A DNA stretch of 64,000 nt from Macrothele yani (lineage: Eukaryota > Arthropoda > Arachnida > Araneae > Macrothelidae): positions 101,072,021 to 101,136,020 of the forward strand of contig CM076991.1 in NCBI GenBank assembly GCA_039090855.1, given 5' to 3'. Each line of letters starts with the position of its first letter. Position 1 is the first letter of the stretch. This document shows positions 21,946 to 33,547 of this stretch, in pieces. The notes beneath the pieces were generated by a model. The model was not told where the DNA came from, searched no databases, and worked only from the letters and a program-made list of their open reading frames with translations. Made by a program: the position numbers and the translations under genes.

Positions 21946-23497
21946 GCTTCTTCAACCTACGGTTGGAAGGCAAAAAAAAAGGACGTTTCCCGATAAACAA
22001 GGGAAGGTAAATGCCCTCTCTTGCCCTCATATATGGGAGCCCATGCATAGAAGTATGCATTTCAAAGTCTTCATTTTAGGAATGAATTACGAGAAATATT
22101 ACATGAAAAAAAAAAACAACCTGTTAGACACTTCGTTGCGGAAATTTCTATATTTGAAGCTAAAGGAATCAAACAAACCTTGTTAAGACGCCAAATTCCT
22201 TCCCAGAAGTTCATTAATTGTAGTATGAGAACTCGTCTCACTTAACAACTTAATTTGGGATGAGTCAGATGTTCGCCCTGTCACAGGAAATAGTTGTCTC
22301 TGATTACACATTATTTTTGGAGCCTCGTGAACTTCAAGTTTGGGAGAGACAGACAATACCTACTTTTAGGGCCTCCTGGTCTCATAACAGAAGCATTCAA
22401 ATTAACATATTAAGCAAAATACAGGAAAGACCATTGTTATTGAACCAGCAAAGTCTTGGAAAAAACAGATTGCAACCGCACGTGTTATTAACATGAAGCC
22501 GAAATTCTTATCAACTGGGACGAAAACGACTTCCCCTCTAAACTTCCAGTACATATCACCTTCTGAACCAAAAAATTATTTCGACGATTTAACATTAATC
22601 TGTCAACAACAAACAAATTTTCGGTTCCAGAGAAACGTTGTAAGGGTCAATGGTAGCCAAAGATTTGTAATTGTTAGATTTGAGCTCATCTCGAGAGGTT
22701 TCCCTTTAACTACCTTTTCTTTTCTTATTACAAAACACGTAAGGAAAACAGAATTTCAGCATCTCATTCTCTCTCACGCACTTTTTATCAATCAGTCAAA
22801 GTGCACGAACTGATTTTGAGAGCGATGTACTAAGCCAGATAATGCCTTTTTCCACTGAGCAGAAATCGGAGCGGAAAATAAATGACTTTCAGTTTATTTT
22901 AATACTTGTTTATTTACTCCCTCGATGCTCTTATCGAGAATTTTAATCTGTGAATTGACGAAGCCGTGACTTTCATGCATTGCTCATCATCAATAGCAGG
23001 AGATTGATTTTAAATCATTTTACACTGGTTAAGGATCCGTGATTATCACTCAAAGAGTCGATAACATGCGAATGTAAGCAATAAAAAATTATCATACGAA
23101 AGATTTTAATTGACAGCGAACTTCTCTAACATTTTTTCTTCAAAAAAAAAAATAAAAAAATCTTGTAAATGTTGCAGACCGTTGAAAGAAAACCATCATC
23201 CAAAGCTTCCCCCCCCCCTTCATCCGTAGGTCAGTCTGAACAGTCTCGGCAACTCTCAACATTCAAAGAATGGCGATGGAATCGTGTTTTGTGGTGTTTA
23301 CTAAAATGTACACCCTGCACGAATATCAAACATCGTAAAATTGAATTATAAACGACTCCAAAAGTTTAACAACGTTAGCAGTCTTTTTCTCGCTATTTAT
23401 TTTCAAATATCATACCCATTTATTATAACAGCGGGTTATTTTTCTGCCGCTTAAACAAACCAAGGTCCTTCAGAATTTTTTCTAAATTCTTAAATGG
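21946..23497. other. unannotated DNA
   Basis: No recognised domain in frames up to 123 codons. AT-rich, with short A and C runs. Confidence 0.4.
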
Positions 23498-24000
23498 TAA
23501 ACAAAGCATTATAGTGCCTTTTTCGATTAAATTACATTATAGTGTCTCTTTCGGTTAAATGATATTATAGTGCCTCTTTCGGTTAAGCTACAATATAATG
23601 TCTCTTTCGGTTAAATGGCATTAGTGTCTCTTTAGGTTAAACGACATTATAGAGCACTTCGGTCGTATTAAATGCCATTATAGGCATTTAATACGACCTT
23701 TTTCGGTTAAATGATATTATGGCGCCTCTTTCGGTTAAATGACATTATAGAGCCTCTTTAGGTTAAACGACATTATAGTATCATTTTCGGTTAAATGACA
23801 TTATAGAGTATTTCGGTCGTACTAAATGTAATTATAGTGTCTCTTTCGGTTAAATGACATTATAGTGGCTCTTTAGGTTAAACGGCATTATAGTGCCTTT
23901 CTCGGTTAAATGACATTATAGTGTATTTCGGTTAAATGACATTGTATTGTATTTTTCTATCACTTAGAAAGAGACACTATAATGCCATTTAACCAAAAAA
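23498..24000. repeat. approximately 28-bp tandem repeat with an inverted end unit
   Basis: About 16 variants of CTCTTTCGGTTAAATGACAT plus TATAGTGT. Near 23965-23995 the same unit appears inverted (AAAGAGACACTATAATGCCA). A short palindrome (TAAATGCCATTATAGGCATTTA) lies near 23670-23691. Confidence 0.9.
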
Positions 24001-24315
24001 AGTTAGAAAGCAGAAAACACTGTGTACATATATATTAAGTGCTCACTGAATGACGACAACCCCCATGATAAGTGAGTTACATCCTATACTGGGGTAACCA
24101 GGAGGGGGAAGCGGCCTATACGTTAAATGGATGTATAGTATGCAGGCATAGCCTTTTTATTTTGCATGCTTTAATTATTCTCCCTTCCAAGCTTGTACCT
24201 TTATTTGGTCGTCTGCCTAATGAGTTTTGAGCAGCCTATGTTAAATGTTGTTTTCATCCTGTTTTGATTTCCTGGTGCATTGTTAATGCTACATCATTCT
24301 CATTTAATATCTGCA
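24001..24315. other. unannotated DNA
   Basis: No gene or recognised element. Confidence 0.4.
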
Positions 24316-25742
24316 TATACACGTGTTTGACAATATAATGTGAACATCATAAATATAGGGGTTAATGTTATTCATATAGGCTACACTGAAAAACACAAAC
24401 GTTGAAATTATCTTGTGTTTATCATTTCTTTGTTAATATTCTCTATGTTGTATGCCAGTGTAGTACAACTTGTGTTCAGAAGCAGTTCGTGTGAGCGGTC
24501 GGTGAAATGGGTGACTTGTCAGACTTTCAAAGAGGACAAATCGTGGAAGCCAGTGTAGCAAGAGCGTCTCTAATCATAACAGCCAAATTGCTTGGTGTTT
24601 CAAGAGCAACAGTCTTGACGGCCACGACTGCGTACACATGACTTTATCGGCGCAGAACAGTAGTGGGAGAAAACGGATCGAATGAGAGGAACCGTCGAAC
24701 ACTAACAAGGATTGGGCCCAAACAACACGAAACTACTGCAAAAGAAAGTGGCAGCAGAACTCAATATCCGCCTGGAAGACCTTGTTTCCACAAAAACAGT
24801 CCACAGAGCACTTCACGGAAGAGCTGCAATTGATACACTTTTAATCACAGAAACCAATGCTTCAATGCGGAAAAGATGGTGTCATGAGCATAAAATCTAC
24901 ACAGCTGATGACTGGAAATTTGTGATATAGTCTGATCAATTCTCATTTATATTATTCCCAAGAGTATGTCGGGTTTGTGTATGGAGAACCTCCCCAAAGG
25001 AAGACTACAGTTCGGAATGTCTGGTTCCAACTGTCAAACATGGGGGATTGATCTGTGACGATTTGGGCGGGCATATCTTGTTATTCGGCTGACCCCATTA
25101 TTGATCTACATGGTCCAGTTACTGCCAGCGAGTTCTTGGACATTCTAGGTGGTTAGGTGCATCCCATGTTCCAAATATTTCCCAACAAAGATACCATTTT
25201 TTAAGATCATAATGAGCCCATATACACAGCTAGAGTAGTTCAGTCTTGGTTTGAGGAGCACCAAGATGAACTTCAACATCTACCCTTCCCAGCTGAATCA
25301 CTTGAGTTGCATATAATCGTAGGCAGTTTTGGAGAGTAGGGTCAAAAGCGCATTCCTTCTTCTATTATCTCTGAAGCAATTAGCAGATGTTCTGATCTAC
25401 GAATGGCACAACATTCCACTGGAGACTATTCAAAAGCGGTTTGAAGCTATTGCCAGAAGCAATTGGTTGATATTCTGATCGACGAATGGTAAAACATTCC
25501 ACTGGAGACTATTCAAAAGCTGTTTGAAGCTATTCCAAGAAGCAATTGGTTGATATTCTGATCGACGAATGGTAAAACATTCCACTGGAGACTATTCAAA
25601 AGCTGTATGGATCTATTCTAAAAAGCTTGGAAGCTGTATTTAAGGCAGAAGGTGGTCCAACACCTCATTACTACATCCCAGGTCTTCACAGTATCGCCTA
25701 CATCCCAGGTCTTCACAGTATTTTTCCCAACTCCTGTATATA
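24316..25742 (+). pseudogene. Tc1-like transposon, second copy of the 8265-10399 family
   Basis: Left end TATACACGTGTTTGACAATA and right end TATATACAGGAG (reverse strand) resemble the terminal repeat near 10399. The frame opens at 24507: MGDLSDFQRGQIVEASVARA then SLIITAKLLGVSRATV, and stops. Later pieces are AAELNIRLEDLVSTKTVHRA, LITETNASMRKRWCHEHK and a frame-broken catalytic core. The DNAP region is decayed. The C-terminus (EWHNIPLETIQKRFEAIARS) is expanded by tandem repeats, then EAVFKAEGGPTPHYY. Non-functional. Confidence 0.85.
25395..25605. repeat. 83-bp tandem repeat at the transposase C-terminus
   Basis: GAATGG followed by ACATTCCACTGGAGACTATT recurs at 25401, 25484 and 25567. The unit length of 83 bp shifts the frame each time. 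It duplicates the sequence for the conserved W-x-N-I-P-L-E-T-I-Q motif. Confidence 0.9.
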
Positions 25743-25819
25743 TAATGTGAAAATAAAATCTTTACTTGCCATTCTTTCTTTTCAGAACTTTCTCTTTCAT
25801 CCCTCTCATGTGTCTAAAT

Positions 25820-25945
25820 TTCCACAGATTCCATTCAGACACTACGCGCGCATTCTCAGCAGCCACTTCTCAGTCCTCCTCAGAGATTCCATTCAGACAC
25901 TACGCATTCGCAGAAGTCACTTCTCAGTCCTCCTCATCCCATGAA
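25820..25945. repeat. short tandem duplication
   Basis: GATTCCATTCAGACACTACG, then GCCACTTCTCAGTCCTCCTC, present twice with small changes. The 27-bp CATCCCAGGTCTTCACAGTA unit is likewise doubled at 25675-25722. Confidence 0.8.
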
Positions 25946-26507
25946 GTCCTGCTTTCTTAGTTATTTTTTTCTCTTTCTGTCCTTTTTCATTCCATCACTA
26001 CGCTCCTTTGTATTCTCTGGATGTTCCTAAATTTTTCACAGAATTATCCGTCAAAATCAGCTATTCCTCCCGTAATCGTACATTCAACATCCCACTCTGC
26101 AAATCTATTATCATATCGGAATTTCTGTACATGGCAGCAGGTAGAAATAACTGAGCCAATAAGAAGCTAAAAAAGATCGGAGCGTAGACAACGCTTGGAT
26201 TATATTTATATTTGTGAAATACGAGTGGCCTACTACAAATCGAACAGGCTACTGTGGGAGATAAAATGCATTGAGGGAGAGACACATAATCACGGAAGAG
26301 TGCAAGAGAAGCAATGTACAAAACATAACGGTGCAACCATTGACACTTTCCAAGGCACACTGTCAAAAATTCTATGGTACGTTGTACCAAAAAGCGATGC
26401 TGCACCACTTTTGAGGGTAAATTTTAGCCTTGTGTGGTGCATGAAACAAACAAAAATATGGAGCAAAGTTACACCAATAAGCTTCGATACCATAATCTGG
26501 TGAATGA
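25946..26507. other. unannotated DNA
   Basis: Overlapping frames of about 100 codons on both strands have no recognised motif. Confidence 0.4.
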
Positions 26508-26726
26508 TTTTTTTTTTATTATTGGGGGTTCAACGACCACCGTGAGTAGCTCAATGGGCTAAAAGCAGTCGCCCGTCCGCAATTTAGGGGCCGCTGGTTC
26601 CAGGGAAGGGAGAGAGCCAGTGCCATAAAGCAAACACAACATCCATGTCTCACCGGGATTCGAAACCAGACCAGTCTCGGACGAATGGTCATTAGCCAGC
26701 GATTAGACCACTGCACCAACGTGTGC
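26508..26726 (-). repeat. tRNA-derived SINE, family A (diverged)
   Basis: Poly-T start, then the conserved GACCACCGTGAGTAGCTCAA body and a degraded tRNA head at the right end. It lies 133 bp downstream of the plexin exon's donor site, in the following intron. Confidence 0.8.
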
Positions 26727-26858
26727 ATGTGGAACCAAAAAGTGGTTATGCGCCCGCTAGCTGCATCACTTTTGGACGCAACATGTCATAAGTGTTTCAA
26801 TAGTGTACAAAAGGTTCATGAGTAAGTTTTAAGAATTAAATATGGATTCAGTTCTTAC

Positions 26859-27035
26859 CTTTTTAACTGCTCCAGAGTCGGTGCCGATGAATGCTACCGT
26901 GTGCTGCCCAGTAGTTGTTGCCACTACGGATGACAGCGTTACGTTCCCATAGATAACTACAGGAAAAGATGTTATCGGCAGAGAACCATTTATCTTCAGG
27001 GATTCGCCACAGAAGTTGAAGATGTTGCCGCCCTC
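26859..27035 (-). CDS. plexin, second recognised coding exon (end of sema domain)
   Basis: An exon of 177 bp (59 codons) read on the reverse strand. It begins after the acceptor TTATTCCAG (27044-27036) with EGGNIFNFCGESLKINGSLP. It ends with HTVAFIGTDSGAVKK before the donor GTAAGAACTG (from 26858). Both joins are phase 0. The N-F-C-G motif and the T-V-A-F-I-G-T-x-S-G-x-V-K-K strand match the last blades of plexin sema domains, where the usual pattern is D-F-C-G then T-V-x-F-x-G-T-x-x-G-x-I-x-K. Two N-glycosylation sites (NGS, NVT). It joins in frame with 51639-52964. Class A or B was not resolved. The PSI, IPT and GAP exons must lie beyond the window or were missed. Confidence 0.85.
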
Positions 27036-27555
27036 CTGGAATAAATGATGTCTCGTTAGTGTTAACAAACGATAATGTTAATGTAAAGATGCATAAATAT
27101 TAATAATAAAATCACGTGTGCCGTTGTCGAATACGATTCACCCCAACTGAGAACGTTTTTTAAAAACGCTTACGAGGGGAAAGACAAAGCTGCCCTTGCA
27201 AAAATCGATATGACGCCTCACCAAAATACTTAGGTTCTTATAATTTCCTAGGTGACTAAAATACGAATAATTTTCTTAGTAAAATGATCACATCTGGGGA
27301 GAAGGGCGGGGGAGGGGGGATCTTAAATGTTTGCAGCTTCCATCCATATACATAGTTCCCACTCTTTTTTCCCACCAAAAAAATCAAGGACTTTTCCAGG
27401 ACTCATAAAAAATTTTCAAGACTATATTCGTGCCCAATAAGAACCCTCATGAAACACTAAAATAAGTTGCAACAAACAGTCAAAAAGTTCAATCAAAATC
27501 ATAAATATATCTAAACATAGAGATGTGGTGAGGTATTCCTCTTCCACAAGATGAA

Positions 27556-27650
27556 ATCCATGAAATGGCGATAAGCTGGACATATTGCCAGAAGGACAGA
27601 CCATCGACGGACAACCAAAATGTTAGACTGCATTCCAGGGATACAAGCAT
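27556..27650 (+). pseudogene. RTE-type retrotransposon fragment
   Basis: Encodes a piece like GHIARRTDHRRTTKMLDCIP, which corresponds to the GHTARRTDHRWTAEILDWIP stretch of the element at 53583-54667. Truncated on both sides. Confidence 0.55.
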
Positions 27651-27897
27651 TCAGCAGATCGCAAACCCAGTTTGAGATGCTAGCACCTTACTTACACTTA
27701 CACCTCCTCGCATTCGCTCAGAATCACGACCGCGTGTTCTGGAAATGTGACAGCTATGTGCTCCTGGTTCCAACAGAACGTTCTACAATACAGCGCGGCA
27801 ACCTGTGACATTTTGGCGATAGCTTCTCTTCAACGAACTGAGGCCCATTTACCTGAAACATATGGTGCCCAAAATTTTATGAGATTCTTAAACAAAA

Positions 27898-28378
27898 ATG
27901 TTCAGATAGAGGCCGGGTTTTACGAAAGTTTCGGCAAAACAATTCCTTTCTTCCTCTCGTCTCAGCAGTACCGACCATAAACCTGTTACCGATGATAAGA
28001 GCTCGTTTCCAGTCCTTCATTCTCTGTTCCATGACCTAAGGCATGAGGGTGACGGGCTATTCCCCTTGACACGAACATCATGCCACTGGGCAGAAACAAG
28101 AGACCCCCTACAATCGGTCTCTCTCCTTTCTTGAGTTCATCGCCTATGTTGTAGTCCATTTAGTAGGTAATTAGTCAGAAAGGATTAGTGTCAATCATCA
28201 TCCAAAATTACCACCTTGAATAACCAAGCTAACGGGAAAGCAATGCTTTCTGATGCGAAGGTTCGCTCTTTTCAACAGCGTTCGGTTATCTTTTTAGACG
28301 ACGAATTTATTCGCTCGAGCTGATTTCATGCCATTTTGATAACCCCGAGTTAATACGCTCTAGTTGATTAAACGGCTA
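27898..28378. repeat. dispersed repeat G, copy 1
   Basis: Shares TTACGAAAG, CAGTACCGACCATAAACCTG, CATCATGCCACTGGG-AGAAA, CAGTCAGAAAGGATTAG and GGTTCGCTC blocks with 37930-38430 and, partly, 42775-43112. No terminal repeats or coding frame recognised. Confidence 0.65.
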
Positions 28379-28510
28379 AAACAGACGTCAGATAAGTACT
28401 TTTGAAACTCCGAATGAATTTATGCGCGCACACGTACTCAACAAAAGCCAAGCACACTGGCGAACAATTGCTGAAATGATATCTTGAGGAAAACTGAAAT
28501 TGAACTGGAT

Positions 28511-28684
28511 GATTGATTGATTGAAGGTTTAACGACCACCGTGAGCAACTCACTGGGCTATAAGCTGTCGCCCGTCCCTAATTTAGGGCCACTGGTTCCA
28601 GGGAAGGGAGAGAACCAGTTGCGGAAGACAAACACAAGATACATGCCTCACCGGGATTCGAACTCAGATCCATCTCGGAGGAAT
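28511..28684 (-). repeat. SINE family A, 3' part, split by an insertion
   Basis: The body runs from the 3' end to CATCTCGGAGGAAT and then stops abruptly. The missing tRNA-like head resumes at 29540 (GAATGATCAAAAGCCATCGC). The intervening 855 bp is the dispersed element. Confidence 0.85.
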
Positions 28685-29539
28685 TGTAATAGTGGTAATG
28701 TAAATAATCTTCTAATAATAGCGTAATAGAACGGGAATGTTTATGTTATGTAATGTAATGTAATGTAAATATCTTTTAAATGTTGAATTTTAATGAATAT
28801 GTAATTAATTAAGAATCCCTGCAGTTTTAGGATGTTTTAAAATTAATCGTGGGAAACTTCTTAAGAATATGATTTTAGAGTTCGATTTGGGAGAGCCAGT
28901 AAGTCACCGGAAGCGATTAGTTTATCGGCCAACTTCCTGAGTGGACAACACACAGGATTTCGTGTGAAGATAGCGACAACAGAAGAAGGCTTTTTTTTTT
29001 TTTTTTTTTAGAGTTTTAAAGCCACTCGTTAGGAAGGACTTCCGTTTTCGAGTAGGGCGTTTTCTCAGGGTGATGATTAGGCAGTGGACATTAGGACGCA
29101 GGGGAAAAGTGTGTTTTTCAGACAGAGGCTGGAGGTGCGTTTTGAAAAGTAGAGTACAGACACATGGGGAGAACGCGACTTCTGAAGGTGGAATGATGAC
29201 GTGTGTTAGGGGAGAATGCGACTGACGGTAGCAGAGCGAAGTGGGGAGAATTTCGGAGCCAGGAGAGATTTGGAGGGGGGGGGGGTTCTCCGCGACCGAC
29301 TGGTAAGCATGAATGCAGAGCGAGGAGTTATAGAACATGAGAGTTGGTCTAATCACAGGGGACTCGGAGTAATAATTAAGCAAAATCACGAAAATCAAGG
29401 ATTTTATCAAACGTCAAATCGCTTCTGTTGAATGAACTATTACTACTCTATTGATGTTTACAGTGCTCAAGGAACTTGCAATCTTCTGATTCCAACTTAT
29501 TTCAGTAATTCAAGAAAGAGTTAGAACAGCACTGTTAGA
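28685..29539 (+). mobile_element. approximately 855-bp dispersed element, copy B (inside a SINE)
   Basis: Bounded by a GAAT duplication (28681-28684 and 29540-29543) within one SINE. The left end TGTAATAGTG and right end CAGCACTGTTA are weak inverted termini; copy C shows TGTAATAGTG against TGTCACAGTG. The interior is GA-rich with a poly-T run at 28989-29008. No transposase; the longest frame (162 codons, reverse) has no motif. A non-autonomous DNA element, perhaps hAT-like from its ends, though the duplication looks shorter than 8 bp. Confidence 0.75.
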
Positions 29540-29585
29540 GAATGATCAAAAGCCATCGCTTAGACCACTACGCCATCGGGGCGGC
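29540..29585 (-). repeat. SINE family A, tRNA-like head, split part
   Basis: Second half of the SINE at 28511-28684: the reverse strand starts GCCGCCCCGATGGCGTAGTG, then GTCTAAGCGATGGC. Confidence 0.85.
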
Positions 29586-29654
29586 GAACAGCGGATGTCA
29601 AGGACATGTAAGAGAACTAATCAAAGTACAGAAATAACGAGGTGCATGACCCCA

Positions 29655-29745
29655 GGAGGACTATTCCGAAATGTCGGTTCGGGTACATGATGCTACACGA
29701 AATGTCGGTACGGGTACATGATGCTACACGAAATGTCGCATCGGT
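29655..29745. repeat. 34-bp tandem repeat
   Basis: GAAATGTCGGTACGGGTACA plus TGATGCTACAC repeated about 2.3 times. Confidence 0.85.
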
Positions 29746-30802
29746 TTTTTAATTCGGTTAGACGCAGTTCATTTATGCGCTTCTTCTTTTTTTTTTTTTT
29801 TTTTTTTTGCGATTGTACGTTAAAATTTGAGTTTCACGTTATCAAAAATACCCGGTTCTTTGATTCTTTTATATTGTATCCAGTATGTTACAACTTAGAG
29901 AGAGTTGTGACATCGTTGATGTGTTTCTCCTTGGTTCAGCCAAAATTTAACCTTGATCCCATCAGAGGAGGGTATGTTGCTTACTTTCGGTTTGCCCCGC
30001 ACGGGGATAACTGGTTCTACAGTCATTTGGGGAGTAGCGCCCCACGGTCCGAGCTGACCTTGTGTCTGCACATCGGGTCATTTCGCCTTTGTACTATACC
30101 ATCACCGCAGGGACAGCTGTTCATCGAATCAGACTGCTTTTAACCATTATACCACGTTTTTAAAACTCTTTCTTTGATGGTCTTGTGTCAGGCACTCTTT
30201 GGTCAAACATGGACTTGCGCCACAAAAATCAACCAACCAACTTTCGGTTTGAATGAAAAATTGGTTTCACATTTCGTGATTCACCCGCATAATATGCACT
30301 ATTTAAAAAATTGGTAAATCTCTGGGACGTGGCTCCATTATTTCGTGGGTGGTAGAAATAGAATCCTAGACATATCATCGATACTGAAATTCCGGTTTCA
30401 AATGGATGCACCCAAGATCCGCAGAAAAAAAAATCTGTTAATTCACGAGCTGCATATCCGTGTACTGGTCTCAGATTCTAAGTTGTGAGGATTTCATTTA
30501 ACCTAGAATCAGGATGTTTATAGAGAGATAGAGCTGTCGAGAGGGAAGTTTAATTTCCACAGGCTTTAGGATCTTTGAGATGCGACAAAATTATAATTTG
30601 TAACGCTTTTTTTTTTCTTCCGCCGCCAATTCAACTTTAAATAAATCATGGCTCAGGAATATCTTGTACTCCTTCAAAGCATAAAGTTTGAAATAGTATT
30701 TAACATTTTGAAATTTCTTTAATACGTTCCTTAAGGTCATCCCCTAGAAAAACGTATAACCCAGGTACCACTGTTTTAAGTGCGGATAAAGTGCATTATA
30801 AA
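29746..30802. other. unannotated DNA
   Basis: No recognised gene. A weak tRNA-like A box (TGGTATAATGG, reverse strand near 30150) may mark an old SINE. Poly-T run at 29788-29808. Confidence 0.4.
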
Positions 30803-31030
30803 CAGGGACGTATTAGAGGAGGGGCTCGAAAGTGTTTTAATTTTTTACGTGTTTTTGGTTAAAATGCAACTTATATTATTAAAAAAAAATCGTTAATTCA
30901 ATCAAAATGCATAAATTTACATTAGAAATAATTACTTAATTTTTTTTAATTTTTCATTAACTTTTATTTTGTTCTGGTGGATTTTTAAAACTTCCATTTT
31001 TCCCCGAAAAAAAAAATCTTATAAAAACAA
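30803..31030. mobile_element. hAT-like MITE, copy 2
   Basis: Left end CAGGGACGTATTAGAGGAGG and the interior AACTTTTATTTTGTTCTGGT match 61163-61408. The right terminal repeat is eroded. Confidence 0.65.
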
Positions 31031-32700
31031 AGAAAGCTGAGCTCCCCTCAAATAATTTTAAGGGGTGCTGAGCTCCCTTCAAATAATTTTAACTGGTGCT
31101 CATGCTTCTGCATTCCCCGTAGTGGGTGCCTATGGTTTTGATGTGAACGACGTCCTTTGAATATAATTTCCTCAAGCAAGCATAACTTCCCCAAAATATG
31201 CCAAGTCTCCAATATTAACATTTCTGCTCGGCAGATGGCGCGAGGAGCCAACAAAGGTGTAGATCGATACGAGTTGTGCGCTGAAGTTAAGTACTTCCCT
31301 TCAAGGTATTTTCGAAGCCTTTCCGTTAACCATATCTGTAAAATTTCCCGGATCATGAATCGATTACCAATGGAGAGGGGGAAGCATGGGATATGGGGAA
31401 GAGCACAGAAACTGCACCAAAGTCTTTCGATCGTCTTTTGCCGCCACAGTAAATGAGAATTTCATGTGTGTCTGCAGTTGGTCTCAGGCGTTACTGGAGT
31501 TTAGCACCCTTTTGTACGCCCGGAGCAGCTGTTACCTTCTGAATGCTGCTCGGAGACTGGGTAATTTTTCTTTTCACTTTAATTCCAGAATTGGCTGAGA
31601 AGGACTTAAATTCACAATAATACATTCCCAAGTTGTCGATAAAAGAAGAGTGTGAGGCAGAATACGTAGCCTTTTGCTCTTGGTAAATATACGGATCCAT
31701 AAAATGGAAGATAAAAATAAAACACCCACTGATTCTTTTTCGATGAGCTGTGAGTCGTATAAATACTGTCTAGTGTTATCACAGATTTAAAAAAGCAACT
31801 ACGGACAGCACATGCTCAGAGAATTCGGGAAGCCGTTTAAAATAAACAGGAATTTTGATAGGGGGAATCGTTTACCGCAAAGAAAACCGAAAACTTCGTG
31901 TGCAGAATTACACTTTCTCCATTCTGTCGATGAAATGCGAGGGAAAATTCTTTTAGGGTCATTTCTGAAAATAATCAGAAACCGCGCTGCAGTGGCATTG
32001 CCAGAATTTCATTTCAGGGAATTCAACATGTTCTTCGTCTTTCTTTCTTTTTCTTACTACGAACATGTGTGCGTGTTTATTTTCGAAAATATAAATTTCG
32101 CGCAAATTTGTGAATTTTCAAATGCTTTCTTTAAATCTTATTACTTAACATTTTAGTACACTAAGCAAACAAGATATTCAAATCTTGCATTTCTGTGATG
32201 GTCAGCCTGAATGCTATTCTTAATGGGATTCCAGGTTTCTACAAAACAAAATTGTGGTTGTCCCAGAATTATCAATGGAGTTCAGAAGAGACGGTTTTCG
32301 GTTACCCTTCAGAGCACAATTCTCATGCATTAGGAAGTGTAACGTTTCACTTTACTGCTTCGAATCAGATAGTGAAAAGTCACCAAATTTCATTTGCTGT
32401 CTCTGTAGACACGTGGGTGTTCACGCTCAAGCCGAGTTAGAGGTAGCTTAGAAAGGAACAGATAATAAGTAGAAAATACAATGGTTTGCGAAAAAAAAAA
32501 AAAAAAAAAAAAGAAGAAGAAGCTGAACGTGTGGCATAAATTAATTTATAAAATTACAGCTATATTCATTAATCCCACAAACTACAGGTGTAAACAGTGT
32601 ACATAGGTATATACACTGTACACTGCATTGGTTGTATAAAAGCAATATCTAACTAACTATGGGTGAAAAACACTTCGGGAGCGGTCCAGATCCCGTGAAA
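31031..32700. other. unannotated DNA with a 33-bp duplication
   Basis: GCTGAGCTCCCCTCAAATAA is doubled at 31037-31102. The rest shows no recognised coding or repeat structure apart from A-rich runs (32490-32518). Confidence 0.4.
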
Positions 32701-32800
32701 CAGTGGTCCTCAACTTATGGGTCGCGACCCAGTAGTAGGCGGCGGAAAGATTTCTAATGGGTTGGAATTATATCTTTAGGAATACTACCCCAGGGCAGTA
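32701..32800 (+). mobile_element. hAT (Charlie-like) terminal fragment
   Basis: Starts CAGTGGTCCTCAACTTATGG followed by GTCGCGACCC, the characteristic left terminus of Charlie-type hAT elements (known family: CAGTGGTTCTCAA...GGTCGCGACCC). No transposase follows. Confidence 0.65.
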
Positions 32801-32979
32801 TTTTATTAAAAACTGTAAGTAAATACTGTTAAGTAACTAAAACGTATAAACAACATAATGCAAATAACAAAAAAAAACAAAAAAAAAAAAAAAAAAAACG
32901 AAAAAGATTCCTATTTATAACGAAAACGCAAGGGCAGTGGAACTCAATATTTACATAAAAAAAAACTTAGGATATATAC

Positions 32980-33547
32980 ACTATATTGACAAAAGTCACA
33001 GGACATCTAGAAGAGAAACACAACATATAATAGCATTTATTGACATACATTAATACGGTGTCGGTCCACCTTTGGCCTTAATGCATGTACTGACCCTTCG
33101 AGACATGCTTTTGACGTGGTTTTGGAACACACCGATAGGTATGCGCTTCCATTCAGTACATAATGCTGCCGCTAACTGTTGCTCAGTAGTAGGCCTTGTT
33201 TCCAAACTTCTTATGCGGCGCTCTGATTCATCCCATAGGTGCTCTATGGGATTAAGATCAGGGCTCTGTGCTGGCTAGTCCACACACGATATGGAATTAT
33301 CGTCAAACTACGTCGTAACAGTCCTTGCTTTATGGCTCCGTGCATTATCGTGCTGGTACCAACAAGGCTCAGTTCCATAGTATTGCCACAGAGTTGGTAA
33401 GGCATAATTGTCCAGAATATTGAAGTAGAAGTGCTGTTTGAAATGTTAGTCTACGATAACCAATGGGCCGGCACCAAACCACGAAAAACACCCCCACACG
33501 AGTACACTGCCAGCTCCAAACTTGACCGTAGGAACAGTACACTGTGG
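32980..33547 (-). pseudogene. Tc1-like transposase, 3' half
   Basis: Reverse strand in one mostly open register with stops: [18 protein letters not shown], then CWYQHDNARSHKARTVTT, then PAQSPDLNPIEHLWDESERR and a C-terminus ending KAKGGPTPY. The second Asp (HDNA) and the Glu (NPIEHLW) of the DDE triad are visible. The terminal repeat TGTCCTGTGACTTTTGTCAA lies near 33003-32983. The 5' half is absent, replaced at about 33547 by a non-LTR fragment. Confidence 0.8.

Noticed and set aside
22493..22813. 106-codon plus-strand frame as a gene
   Set aside because: No recognisable domain and no splice or promoter support; left as unannotated.
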